NCBI GenBank assembly: GCA_964034945.1
Contig: OZ035961.1
Coordinates: 76,820,188 to 76,884,187 of the forward strand
Length of the DNA: 64,000 bases
From: Chrysopilus asiliformis
Lineage: Eukaryota; Arthropoda; Insecta; Diptera; Rhagionidae
Direction of reading: 5' to 3'
Part shown: one piece after another, positions 33,729 to 64,000 of the stretch
Position numbering within the stretch: the first letter of the stretch is position 1
Layout: each line of letters starts with the position of its first letter
Notes under the pieces: model-generated
What the model was told of the DNA's origin: nothing
Databases searched by the model: none
Seen by the model: the letters and a program-made list of their open reading frames with translations, nothing else
Made by a program: the position numbers and the translations under genes

Positions 33729-34329
33729 CACCGCGTCTTGACCTGGGATTTTTCATCGCAGAGATTTTTGATTGACCAATCAGAGCTCAAGTTGACGGAG
33801 GGGAAAAATCCCAGAGAGAAATTTCTTGAAATCTTGCAATAGCAAAATTTCTTGGAATTTCACAATTCAAGATGGCGGAATCCAATTTCTCCCGACAAGT
33901 AATTGCAAAAATAACTAATTTTTACAAAATACGACACAAAAAGCTTTGGAAGAGAATATATAACATTAAGGGGTTTTTCTTTTCGTCTGTTCTTCTGTTT
34001 CAGCCTTTTCAATTTCACGTATTGCATTAATTACGAGAGCGGCGACTGGGTGTTTTTTTCATTGCCAATTTGAGAAATAAAATTTTAAGAGATTTTCGGC
34101 CCAGATGTCAAAAAAATCTCATTGCGGTGAGATAAGCCCATAACAGATTGACCGGCAGTATTAGTAACAGTGGCAGCAAAATGTTCTGATTGGCTGAAAT
34201 CCGACATGTTGTCGTGTTGTCGGATTTCAGCCAATCAGAACATTTTGCTGCCACTGCTACTGCTACTGCCGGTCAATCTGTTACGGGCTATATTTCTTCG
34301 GATGAAAAATTGTTAATCAAGACGCGGTG
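33729..34329 (-). mobile_element. CACCGCGTCTTG MITE, second copy, inverted, carrying a nested foldback
   Basis: This copy is the inverted counterpart of 33279-33725 with high identity, separated from it only by TAA; TTA follows on the right. Together they make a ~0.45-kb-arm palindrome with almost no spacer. It contains an extra 154-bp foldback (34136-34289) absent from the first copy. Confidence 0.85.
34136..34289. mobile_element. 154-bp foldback MITE with ATA duplication and empty site nearby
   Basis: Ends AGCCCATAACAGATTGACCG and the complement of AGCCCGTAACAGATTGACCG; the arms are nearly complementary throughout, meeting at TGTTGTCGTGTTGTC. ATA flanks both sides (34133-34135 and 34290-34292). 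The sister copy at 33279-33725 has the uninterrupted site (GAGATATTTC in this orientation), so insertion and 3-bp duplication can be read directly. Confidence 0.92.
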
Positions 34330-34492
34330 TTAATGGGAATTTTGCCTAATTCTCAAATCTAGCTAACATCTAGCTAAACAACTCCGTACGCACAATCAAC
34401 ATTACAAAGAATTTCTTGCCGATGACGTAGCAAAATGGTGGCTGCCAAAAAATAACCAGCAGACCTTGTATAATTCGGCCATGCAGATCGAG

Positions 34493-35115
34493 AAGCGAAA
34501 CATGCAACAGAAGATGGTACTATCCAAGAAATAAAAAGAGACGGAAACGATATTTTTAACATCGTTTTCTCTTGTCGAAAACGGCACAACTATCGCAATA
34601 CGGGAGAATACTTAGTCGTTTTTTTAATATTTAACAAGGAGTTTTTTTTTGGCGAAATTTCAGGTTTTCGTTTGTAAAAGGCGGTTATGCTTAATTAAAA
34701 CTAAAACTACTCTGAAAAATTCGACGAAGAAAATGTCAAATGAAAAGGGCACCATAAAGTTTGCCTAAATTTCCGAGTTTGCAAAACTTATTAAAATTAA
34801 ATTATGTCTGATCCTCGACTTCTTAACCTTACTTTAATACTATTCCATCCTTTTAGTAACCGATCACACTAGAACAATTCCACTAGATTATGCAAAGGTT
34901 GAGACAAGCGAAGCGATAAAAATAAAACATGTTAGATGAACAATTTATTAAAAACTGATCTAGTTATTGTTATCGGCAACTCATTCGGCAACAAGCGGTT
35001 TTTGCTGTAGCCTCGAATTCTATTTTAACAATATACATTTTTTAATTTACCTTTTTGCGTTTGAAAAATAAAAAGTCAAATTGAGTGATTGGAATGGTTC
35101 CCTACTGAAATTGTT
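34493..35115. other. No gene recognised
   Basis: AT-rich. A plus-strand frame near 34500-34680 reads EDGTIQEIKRDGNDIFNIVF but matches nothing I know. No inverted ends seen. Confidence 0.35.
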
Positions 35116-35118
35116 TTA

Positions 35119-36540
35119 CGGCCAATTTCTTTACAGAGTACTAAAGTGGAGTCTAGCTAGTCCAGGTACTATCTCTGGTACTCGGTACCAACAAAAAGTT
35201 AGTACTTGTGCATTTCTTCACATCGCTAGTACCGGAGCTAAATTCATCAGACGGTACTAGCGGCAAATAGTTCTAAAACTAAGATAATCAGCCTTATTCC
35301 CCTAGCCGGCGGGACGTGTACGCCGCGTTTCCCGCAGAAAATTTGCATTCTACTAAACGCAATTGTCCCGGCGTGTGCCGTGGTGCTGAATACGTTTTAC
35401 TTTTGGTATTACGCTAAACGCACCCGCGAATCTTTTGACATTTCCATACATTTATTTCCCGCGAGTAAATCGTTGCGGGACCAATCAATTAAATAGAAAG
35501 TTTGAATAAAAATGTGAATTTTATTTATACATTCAATGAATTTTAACTAAATATAAGTTGTGAAGGTCAGGAAAAACTAACTAGACGCAGTACAATCATT
35601 TAATTGAACAAATAAAACTTCATGCGTATCAAATCACAAAAACTGTCAAAATAGTCAGCGCGGGGCTGAATAAAACTGCGTTTCTACGTATACTAGAATA
35701 AAAAAATTTCATTCGATCAAGAAAAAATTTGCGTGGCGTTACACGTCCCGCCGGCTAGGGGAATAAGGCTGAATACGTCTAAAACCGATTTTGACACTAT
35801 TTTGACATTTGAATTTGAAATATGTGTTCCGTGAATTTGAGTACGGTTCAATTAATATTTGTTTATAAACGTGTAATTTAGTGCGGTTAGTGGTACGATT
35901 AGTGGTGATGCAAAAAGGCCTCGCTGCCCCAATTGGAGTCAGCAAGATACGCAAAAATGCAGCAGTGGCCGCCTCTCGTTCTTGCAATGTTGCAATGTAA
36001 AGTGACGCAAAAAAAAATCCACATCATCTCAATTATTTATTGTATTTCGTATTGGCATATGGTAGATACGGCGGTCAAATCAATGATTCATCACTCCTTG
36101 CCCATCACTATCGACGTCGTCGAAATCGCGAAATAAACAATCACCGCCAAAAATCAAATCCATTTTCTACATCATGTGTATTAAAAAAAGAGAAATAAAA
36201 TGTTGTGATCCTTATGATCCATTTTACAATCGATGGCATTTATTATTCCACACTACACATAAAACAATGGCAGAATAATATAATTAAATCAATAAAAATC
36301 GACTACGCCAGTATTATATTATAGGTGAAGAAATAAAATTGGCATAAATTCGAGTACTAACATCGTTAGACCCTCGATTTTGAGGGCCCAGGAAATAATG
36401 AGTACCAGCTAATACTCCGTACCAAAGTCGGTACTAAGGCGCGCTAGTACTTGGTGAAGTAATAACTTGATACCAATTTGAGTACCAAATTTTGGTCTAA
36501 TACCGGTAATAGCGTTAGTACACGGTGAAGAAATCGGCCG
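35119..36540. mobile_element. Harbinger-type non-autonomous element with TTA duplication
   Basis: The left end is CGGCCAATTTCTTTACAGAG then TACTAA; the right end is the complement of CGGCCGATTTCTTCACCGTG then TACTAA. TTA flanks each side (35116-35118 and 36541-36543). Sub-terminal GTACTAGC, GGTACT and GTACCA words are scattered in both arms. A short plus-strand remnant near 35905-35995 reads GDAKRPRCPNWSQQD, the start of a Myb/SANT-like domain typical of Harbinger accessory proteins. The MITE at 35289-35771 is nested inside. Confidence 0.75.
35289..35771. mobile_element. Nested 483-bp MITE with AAT duplication
   Basis: Perfectly inverted ends CAGCCTTATTCCCCTAGCCG, continuing GCGGGACGTGTA with one change, are flanked by AAT on each side (35286-35288 and 35772-35774). 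The ends are markedly GC-rich for this region. The interior is AT-rich and non-coding. The perfect ends suggest recent insertion. Confidence 0.88.
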
Positions 36541-36543
36541 TTA

Positions 36544-37467
36544 ATGAAATCCTCTTAAATTATTACCTTTTAAAAATTCATATAAACAATCATATCCAGA
36601 AAGTAGTGTCAAACAAAAACTAAACAAATTCATCAGGCATTAGCAAAAATGATAGCTCTGAATAAAATGCCACTATCGTTTTGTTCTAATTCTGAAACTA
36701 GACCGCGGATCGTGAACTATTTATGCCCAGGACTAGAGGAAAATATTAAATTAATGTGTGGCAAACAATCAATAAAAACATTGTTTCTGACAATGTAGTA
36801 TCGTCAAAAATAAAATAGTAAGGCTTTCGCCATAGCTTGTACATTACACTGTTGACCATAAGGTTGTTGGAAACCATATATGTCCTCCAGCTACTACTAT
36901 TTTTTTGGTGTTTGGATTATGTTGGCACAGTTAAACTAGATGGCCATGTCTGTAATTCACCAGCTGACGTTAATTTATGTAATTTCATGTATGTTATTTC
37001 ACTTAAAAACCATGTCATGAAAATGGCGACACGTTAAATTTGGCCTTTTACAGTCGGGATCAGGACCGACAAACCGAGTCCTCCTGGAACACACAAATCA
37101 GCACTGTAAAGACACTCATATTGGCGATTCCTCCAACCGGAACCAATCTCGACCGCTCAACTCAGCGATTCGAGAGACTCGGCAGCTACTACTAAGGAAA
37201 CCAGTGAACGTCACTGGAGCCTCAAATTTATAGGGGTCTCAAAAACTCAGATTTATAAACTCAAATGATATTAACATATTCATAAAAAAAATTAAATTAA
37301 AATTAAAAGGTGAGCTTTTACATTTCATATAGATTTTTTTTCAGTATTTAAAATACATGTTGTAAGAAGTAAACATTTTACAATGCTCGCCGGTAACACC
37401 AGAAAGAGGTCTTCCCAGCTAAATAACGAAAGACAATATCAATTGCAAATGCGTCTGGTGAAAGATC
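36544..37467. other. No gene recognised
   Basis: AT-rich sequence with a more balanced patch at 37050-37230 (GGGATCAGGACCGAC, CTCGACCGCTCAACTCAG). I see no domain in any frame there. Confidence 0.4.
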
Positions 37468-37475
37468 GTTTAGTG

Positions 37476-38676
37476 CAGTGATGCTATATCGAGGGGAATT
37501 CCCCTTTTTGCGGGGAATTTGAGTATAAAAATTGTTAATAGGGGAAAAGGGGAAAACGCTTCAAAACGAGGGGAAACGATTTACAACGAGGGGAAAATCT
37601 TCGCCTTTCAAGTAAATCCGAAATAATTTTAAAAAATTACGGAAAAGTAGAAGTACGAATAATTAAAAACAATTACAATCCAATTCCAAACTTAGGCAAA
37701 GGTAAAGAGTGAAGAAAATGCTTATTTATGCATTTGTCACTTTTTATGTAATGATCTTATTGCAATTGTAAAGTACACACCAATTTTTTAAACGAAAGCA
37801 CTTTAAAAGGGCTTTGGAATGTACGTTTAACCGATTTTTCAGTGTTACTTTTGGACCGCTTTGAAAAAAGCACATTAAAAAGTACCATTTCTCATTTTAT
37901 TCAAATTAATTACTACTTTAAAAGACTTTGATGGAAAGTAGTTTCCATGAAAGTTCATTGACACATATTTTTTGTTCGTTTTTCGGATTTCTTAAATATA
38001 TTTTCAATAGAAATATTTTAAATTGCAAATCAGCAGAAGTGCTTTGTTTAAATTATGTAAAAATCAATTTCTTGGTCATCTTTAAAATTTGGCTTAATGT
38101 ACTAATTTCGACCAATATTCGCCAAAAGAATGCATGGACCAGTGGCAAAGTGCCCGGAATACAAAAATCGAGTTCCAGTCGCGACTTGATTTCGTTTTTT
38201 TCCATTTTTTCCATTTTTTTATATTTTTATATTTTTTAAATTCAAAATATGGAAATAATTTTTACCGAATTTAAGGACAGGATCATTTTAAGCTCAAAAG
38301 CAAAGGGACTTCCTTGATTTATAAATTAGTGACTTGCTTTGATTATTATCCAATTGTGAATCTCGGCTTCTTTTCATATCTTATTTGACGTTTGGTTGCA
38401 GACCCGTGACGTTGTTATCGGGAATACAATTAACGAGTATTCTGTTAAAGCTTTACAAAACATAAAATTATTTCCTAATTTGTGCTTTTTCTCTTAAAAG
38501 ACTTTAACATGAGTCCAGAGGACAATAATTTTTGGTTTTAATAAATGAATTCTTTATTTAAAATTCGTTGTTTTTATAGGGGAAAAACGAGGGGAATTTC
38601 GTCATTGAAAACGGGGAAAAAGGGGAATTTCGTCATTTGGAAAGGGGAATGTCACTAAAGGTACATAGCATCACTG
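37476..38676. mobile_element. 1.2-kb hAT element with 8-bp duplication GTTTAGTG
   Basis: Ends CAGTGATGCTAT and their complement ATAGCATCACTG are flanked by GTTTAGTG (37468-37475 and 38677-38684). Both sub-terminal regions repeat GGGGAAAACG, GAGGGGAA and GGGGAATT words, probably transposase-binding sites. No transposase could be read; the 103-codon frame at 37928-38239 has no similarity. It lies about 1.3 kb beyond the hpo stop codon. Confidence 0.9.
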
Positions 38677-38684
38677 GTTTAGTG

Positions 38685-39944
38685 TTCTTTAACGGGTCAA
38701 AAACTAGCTGAGAACAAAACTTGTTCAAAACAAATTGAGCCAATTTGCTAGCCTAGCAATTGAAAGCGATGATGTAAAAAAATTAACTATGAATCATTGA
38801 TAGTTTTAAGGAGCAAAATCGCGAAAAAATAAATAATTTTTTTTAAATCAAAGAATATAAGTTTAGAGAATCGACCTATAAAAAGTCTTATTCCTACTTC
38901 TTAATGTTTTTTAAAAAAAATGACTTTTTTTCAGGGCGCACATTATTCCAAACTAACGATTGAAACATCCGAAAATATCTGCCTCTGCATTCCATATTAC
39001 TGTTAATTAAATTCATGCAATAGAACTCAATAATTTCAAACTCATGTGTACTGAATTTTGTTTTTTAATATGTTGTCAAAAAACAAAATTCAGTATGAGA
39101 GAAGAGAAAAATTAGATCGAAACTTTAGTGTTGAATTGTCATGATTAATGCATTTCAGTTACTCATAGAAAAACTTGCCCATTTTTCAACCATAGTTGTC
39201 ACAATGATCCGTGAATAAAAAAAAAGCTGTTCAAGATTTGACGAAAAAAAAGTAAATGAAAGAACAAAACATTTGTACGACATATACAAAAGCCAAACAA
39301 AATTACTGCCAACATAAAAAAAACACCAAAACAATTACAAGAAAAGAAATAAAAGCTAATAAAGTTATAAATGTATATAATATTATTATATCGACAATAG
39401 CTTATGTACCAATGAATAAATTTATTTAACAAAACAGAGCCTAATGAAAAGATAATTCCAAATTAATTCGTCTTTTTATCACTCAAATTTCAACAAAATA
39501 AAAGCAAGAATTTATCACGCCTCATAAATAGTTGAGAATAGAACTGATTTAGCAAACGATCATCCGACAATGAATAATAATAAAACAAATAACTAGTAGA
39601 ATTTTGATTCTTACAATGAACATTGATGGCAAAATTTAAACATAATACGAGAATATGAGAGCAAAGCATTTTTAAGTCTTTGAAAATGATGTCCGACTTC
39701 TGCACCATAAAACTTTTTATATAGTTTCCATTTGAGTTTGTCTTTCATCTTTTAACTTAATTATCGTATTGTGAGTGTTTCGACTTGTGTAGGTATAAGG
39801 CCTAATAACTAATTTTATAAAACGGTGTTCTTTTGATTTCATTTAAAAAACGCAATCGAATAAACGACAACGAAACCTAGTCGACTAATAATGCCTTATG
39901 CGAGATAAATCCTATTTAAAATGGCAATCGATAAACAATTTTTC
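38685..39944. other. Region 3' of hpo: probable 3' UTR and flank
   Basis: AT-rich sequence downstream of the hpo stop. AATAAA-type signals on the minus strand (TTTATT on plus) occur near 39421, among other places; the real cleavage site cannot be chosen. A hairpin lies at 39049-39096 (TACTGAATTTTGTTTTTT and its complement around a short loop). No other gene is recognised. Confidence 0.4.
39049..39096. repeat. 18-bp-stem inverted repeat downstream of hpo
   Basis: TACTGAATTTTGTTTTTT, a 12-nt loop, and its complement AAAAAACAAAATTCAGTA. If inside the hpo 3' UTR it would form a stem in the mRNA. It may equally be a small foldback insertion. Confidence 0.65.
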
Positions 39945-59887
<19,943 letters not shown>

Positions 59888-60932
59888 CTGAAAATAAAAC
59901 AAAGCACCAAGAATACATTTTTATTTTTCGGAAATAAGCACAAACATATAAGGAAGAATCGCAATAAGATAAAAAGGAAACATGAAATGTAGTTGAAGTC
60001 ATTGAAATTTCACATTTAAATATTTTATGAGGGCAGAAAGCAAAACGTTGAGAATAAAAAGTTTATCATAGCAGAATCAAAAGAAATTTCTCCAAAAATT
60101 TGTGGTCGCTGTGCTGTGATGAAGTGTAGGCAGAGGGTAAGCGGAGAATTTGAGATTATAACAAAAAAAACGGAATTTTATGCGTAATATTCAGACGTTT
60201 TCTATACACAGGGGAATAAATTTATTCGCTGAATTTTAGAAAAAAAAACTGAAATAAACCCAAATCGAAATCCAAAGTTAAAAAAAAAACTGAAAAGTGA
60301 ATTAATTTCAATTTCCAAAGGAATTGATGACCAAGAACTTTGGAACAAAATTTAATGAAGTTAAATTAATTATACGAGATTTACACTTGGACTTTATAGT
60401 TTAAGTGAACTTTTCGTTAATTGGATTTTTTCTCTGCTCTTCAAATAATTTTAATTTCGTTGCAAAACTTTAGTTTGGAAAATGGGAGAAAAAATTTGCA
60501 TCCAAATTATGTTTATTTATTGTTAGACTAATAGACATTATTCTCGATTGTTCTTTAGTTATTAATGGTAACTACTAGGATATAATTTTCTTTAATGTAG
60601 TGCTTTCGGTTATATTGAAATATTTTTGTTAATCCTCATACCACTTCAACCCGAATACTAAACCAAAGAGAAAACCCTATTTTCTCGATTTTCAAATGGC
60701 ATTAGATTTTTTTAGTGCAGCCATAGAAAAATATATCTCCATAAAACGCTTACCTCCATAAACCAATGTGAGAGGAAGCGGGATGAACCAAGAAATGCTA
60801 TAGACTCTCTCTGTTTGCCACATTGACCAAATAGGAAACATTACAATATTTACTAAAAGCAGGAAATTAGGAGTGGATAACTATGTTCTATGTGCGATTT
60901 TAACTATTTAAGTATTTTAATGGCACAAGTAA
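59888..60932. other. Upstream hpo intron or 5' region; no exon recognised
   Basis: The N-terminal coding exon of hpo should precede 59887, but I find no ATG-led segment ending with a donor in the required phase that looks like a Hippo N-terminus. A GTAAGC donor-like site at minus 60754 follows a short frame, but its phase is wrong. Confidence 0.4.
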
Positions 60933-61327
60933 TTTTTTATACCCGTATGGTGAAACCAAAGGGTATATTAGATTTGCCTTACCGTTTGTAACGCCAAGAT
61001 CCCGTCATCACACACAAAAATGAATTACACCAGTGTGTTTAGAATGATAAAAAAAGTTGAATTTTGCATGTCCGTCCGTCTGTCTGTCTGTCCGTCTGTC
61101 TGTCTGTGGCGCGGATTGCGGACGCACGGATTGAACTAGAGACTTGAAATTTTGTGCAGATTCGTTTTTCGTAAAATGCAAGGCTAAAATGGACCATTAG
61201 GGGGGGTACCCGCCATACGAACGACTTCAAAGTGGAATTTTGGTACAACTGTTCGAATTTTGATACGAATATCACCATACGGGTTTTCAATAATTGCCAA
61301 ATTGGCAATTATAGCTCTTGTTATGTT
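60933..61327 (+). mobile_element. Helentron-like repeat, copy 6, internally deleted
   Basis: It starts TTTTTTATACCCGTATGGTGA, has a short microsatellite (61070-61107), GCACGGATTGAACTAGAGAC and GGGGGGTACCCGCCATACGA. It then jumps from ACGAACGA to CTTCAAAGTGGAATTTTGGT, losing the AAAACGGTGCATC part present in other copies. The end ATCACCATACGGGT, ATTGCCAAATTGGCAAT and CTTGTTATG is complete. Confidence 0.65.
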
Positions 61328-61499
61328 TTTAAATGAATCGTCATGAAAATTTATTGTGATTTTTACATTACACGCGTTGTGAAAGTAAAAAATGAAAAAG
61401 TTAGATACATTTTAACAAATACTCGCTTTTTTGACCTTTCAAAAATTTTTGTTATAAAGCGCACTCAAATTTAATTTGAACAGATCCAAGTCAATTTGT

Positions 61500-62580
61500 T
61501 ACTTTCTTCTACGGAGTATAATAAAGTATTGTATTCATGAAAAATTTCGACCTCTTAATTTTGCCTAAAAAACATTTCCCGATCACTCCTGAGTCGATTG
61601 GAGTCATATTAAAAAAAATGTCGTTCTGTCTGTCAGTCTGTGTACAAGATTTCTCAAAAACTAATAGAGCTAGCGCCATGAAATTTTATAGGCATGTTGG
61701 GTCCTGAAATGGGACGATCCTATCAACTTTTGGTGGAAATCCGTTAACCGGAAGTATCCAAAATGGCGGTTTTTCAAAAATCGCAATTTCGTTTTTCTCG
61801 ATTTACTCCCAAACTACGCGTTTTTTAGTGGCCTTAAGTATGACAAAACTTGGAGAAAATAAAATTTCCCACACTTTTGTCTTTAGCTATAACTCGATAT
61901 CTCCACCTGTTATCGAGATAAACCGTTATTTCCAAAAAAACAGTTTTTTGCGATTATCTCGAAAACTAACGGGTTTTTACTGACTGAATGTATAAAGTGA
62001 ATTAATGAGAATGGCATTCTGCACAATTTTGTTTCTTACCGTTATCCGCTATCTTTTACCGTTATTGAGATATTTTCATTAATATGTAAAAAATCATTTT
62101 TTTGCGAATAATTTGCAAACAAACGGTTTTTTGACAAATCAGTTAAAAGAATAATTAAAGATGTTAACATTTTCTACATTTTTGCCATTTACCGTAAATT
62201 GATATCTTTTACAGTTCTCAAGTTATCTCAAATTTTGTACGTTTTTGATATTTTTGGATGAACCAACAATTTATTGGGAGGTTGTATTGGGTTCACAATA
62301 CGACAGAGCTATAACGTAAATTGCACAGTGTCGTAGATTTTGTAGAAGAAAGTTTTGTGTTGACCACAACTGATATTTTAAAAAGGATTACCAAGTTGCA
62401 AAATTTGATCTTTCAATTTCTGAAGGCTTAAGGCAGATGAGGATACAACGACTTTTTACACACTTCATTTTTAGCTTGAAATACAGTAAAAAAAACCTAA
62501 TGATGTTTGAAATTCGAGAAAAACCACCTTATTTTCAAAGATTTAATTTTTTTTTAACATACTTATGGGTAGCAGATAGT
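61500..62580 (+). repeat. Dispersed repeat including the second copy of the 8215-8475 family
   Basis: The first half has TCTGTCTGTCAGTCTGTGTA, TTTCTCAAAAACTAATAGAG, TAGCGCCATGAAATTTTATA and CCAAAATGGCGG. The second half, 62095-62385, matches 8215-8475 word for word with an extra stretch (CCAACAATTTATTGGGAGG) after GTACGTTTT. The layout of microsatellite-like TCTGTC, then ATGAAATTTTATA, then TCTCGAAAAC parallels the Helentron-like family, though the sequence is different. Confidence 0.6.
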
Positions 62581-62665
62581 AGCAGCTGAAGCTTTATCTA
62601 AAATGTTCACAAGGGCCCATATTTCATATTGATTCATCACAGGACTTCCATTTTATCCAGTAGTC

Positions 62666-62868
62666 CAGTAGCGAAGAAGCGTTAATGTAGACAGCATAGA
62701 TAGAACTTAGTCAAAAGAGGACACAAAGGAACAGAAACCATTGAAAATGTGATTATAGTCATATTTATGGTTACTACGCAATAAATTTGTACTTTGTGTG
62801 TAAATATTATTTGACCATGCCATATCTATGCTGTCTAATGTACAGTCTACTCTGACGCTTCGCCACTG
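62666..62868. mobile_element. 203-bp hAT-like MITE
   Basis: The left end is CAGTAGCGAAGAAGCGTTA; the right end is the complement of CAGTGGCGAAGCGTCAGAG. Both continue to TTAGACAGCATAGATA or GTAGACAGCATAGATA on their inner side. No 8-bp duplication can be read, so the hAT assignment rests only on the CAGTGGCG-type end. Confidence 0.6.
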
Positions 62869-63031
62869 TTGCCCAGTCATAAAAAAGTTTCGCGTGGAAA
62901 TATTTGGAGTGTTTCGGGGATGAAATACCTGTTACACAGTGCAATTTTGTCAAGTCGCTCTGAATTTTTAAACCTGGCATACAAATATAGATATTTTTTG
63001 ATTACAGAATTACATAATTAATAACCTATAG

Positions 63032-63542
63032 GGGTATTCACACTTGCTATTAAAATAGCTGTTATCGTATTAAAATGATACAAAACACTATTTCTTAAAG
63101 TTTATCCCCAAACCGTGAACGCCCTTTTCCGCGATTGTAGTAAAATCGAAAATACACACAATTTCTCTTACATTCTTTCACTTTTCCTTTTCTCTTTTTC
63201 TCCTTTTCGGAAATCACTCCAATCAGTAAAAAACATCACTATATAACAAAAAAAAACACTAAGCACAAAGAATTTTATTTACTAAAACACTATTTATATT
63301 CAATTTTCGTACAAACAATTAACTGAGCCTGTCAAAAATGAGCAGAATGTTAAGCTCACTAGGTTCATTTTTGCTTATTTCAAGTATTTACCCAAATTTA
63401 ATATTTTGCACCAAGCGGTTAATACATAAAATTCTAAGTTTAAGTTATAAAAAATGTTGCCGTATATTTTGTTGTTTACAAAATTTTAACGATTAATATT
63501 TTACGACCATAACAGCTATGTTAATACCTTTTGTGAATACCC
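63032..63542. mobile_element. 511-bp MITE with GGGTATTCACA ends
   Basis: The left end is GGGTATTCACACTTGCTATT then AAAATAGCTGTTAT. The right end is the complement of GGGTATTCACAAAAGGTATT then AACATAGCTGTTAT. It shares its terminal word with the MITE at 11375-11863. The interior is AT-rich, with no coding frame. Confidence 0.75.
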
Positions 63543-63619
63543 TTAATGAATTTGTTAACACACTATTAAGAACTTTGTTATATGAATTATTTCTTCAATT
63601 TTTTAAAACTTGATTTCAT

Positions 63620-64000
63620 TTACATTTTTTGATACTAAACAGATCCGTTCTTGTATTGGAAAAAAGCAGACAACTTTTTTCATGCCTTAAAAACCCCGAA
63701 AAGAGCCTGTTTCTAGTATGTAAAGGTAGAAATAGACGCTGCGATGGTCGTACCGACTTGTTTTGGACCGATATCGGGCCGACGGTTGTATACAGCACAC
63801 ACACGATACGATTTACTTGCGATTTGATCGAATAATCAGTTTTTACTAGCAAATATCACTCGAACAACACAGGACAGTTGTGAAATAATATCGTATCGAC
63901 GGTCGCATGGCAGACCACAAACGATACAATCTGCCGCATGCGACCGCAGGTTTTCGGCCCAACCGTCATTTCGTGCGCACACACGATACAATTATCGCAT
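63620..64000. repeat. Probable transposon edge running out of the window
   Basis: Two related segments in the same orientation: GGCCGACGGTTGTATACAGC with ACACACACGATACGAT at 63777-63813, and GGCCCAACCGTCATTTCGTG with CACACACGATACAAT at 63956-63992. Between them lie CGGTCGCATGGC and GCATGCGACCGC, and GCGATGGTCGTACCGAC precedes. The GC content is higher than nearby, as in other MITE ends of this window. Limits cannot be set. Confidence 0.4.

Larger units (their letters stand above)
33195..34483. mobile_element. Element with 9-bp target duplication (Mutator/Foldback-like), hosting nested MITEs
   Basis: Ends CATGGCCGAATTATACAAGG and their complement are flanked by CAGATCGAG at 33186-33194 and 34484-34492, an exact 9-bp duplication. 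The arms also share ACGTCATCGGCAAGAAATTC further in. Removing the MITEs at 33279-34329 leaves an element of about 235 bp. A 9-bp duplication is typical of Mutator-like and Foldback elements; the large foldback at 44677-55791 has the same duplication length but different ends. Confidence 0.85.

Noticed and set aside
59888..59964. ATG at 59964 as the hpo start codon
   Set aside because: The frame passes through a good acceptor (TATTTTCAG) and encodes a hydrophobic stretch unlike any Hippo N-terminus. An upstream exon is more likely.
60754..60850. Short minus-strand frame ending at a GTAAGC donor as the missing first hpo exon
   Set aside because: It leaves one base before the donor, whereas the next exon needs two, and the peptide does not look like Hippo.

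Overview
The window looks like a piece of an AT-rich insect nuclear genome, most likely a fly (Diptera). The main reason is a split gene on the minus strand that is clearly hippo (hpo), the MST1/2-type Ste20 kinase of the Hippo growth-control pathway. Its kinase exons and SARAH tail read almost like the fly protein, down to a C-terminus of NINNNLIKI. The visible hpo coding exons run from 59887 down to 39945 and encode about 595 residues. The first coding exon, with the start codon, was not found and may lie beyond 64000. hpo is the only conventional host gene I can support.

Nearly everything else I can recognise is transposon-derived and heavily nested. Region 1-4019 carries a two-gene element: a DDE-like transposase cut by the window edge, then a three-exon accessory protein (565 aa) with a CIDE-N-like N-terminus. 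Region 4.6-10.4 kb holds small foldback/MITE elements, two tandem hairpin repeats and a pogo-type element (9448-10433) with a PHD-like transposase tail. Region 10.5-13.1 kb is a hAT element with an exact 8-bp target duplication, itself invaded by two Helentron-like repeats, a MITE and a pogo MITE. Region 13-24 kb has a hAT MITE inside another MITE, a mariner deletion derivative, more Helentron-like repeats and a CACAG-ended MITE. Region 25.0-27.7 kb is a nearly intact PIF/Harbinger transposon with both genes decayed by a few lesions. Region 31.2-38.7 kb has a Tigger/pogo pseudogene, a four-level nest of MITEs inside a 9-bp-duplication element, a Harbinger-type MITE inside another, and a 1.2-kb hAT element just 3' of hpo.

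The most striking object is in the ~14-kb hpo intron between 57680 and 43661. It is an 11.1-kb foldback element (44677-55791) flanked by an exact 9-bp duplication, CAACTGTTC, and inserted into a Helentron-like repeat. Each ~5.3-kb arm has a unique ~265-bp end, an array of 21-23 units of about 174/180/189 bp in a ~543-bp higher-order pattern, and a ~740-bp inner segment. The arms face each other across a ~440-bp spacer. Each unit carries the dyad CCCATCACGGATGGG, and the related CATCACGGATGGG occurs at the element's very ends. No transposase is visible in it, so it appears non-autonomous, with a Foldback/Mutator-like signature.

All domain and family names come from reading motifs by eye. Exon borders come from GT/AG signals and reading-frame closure.
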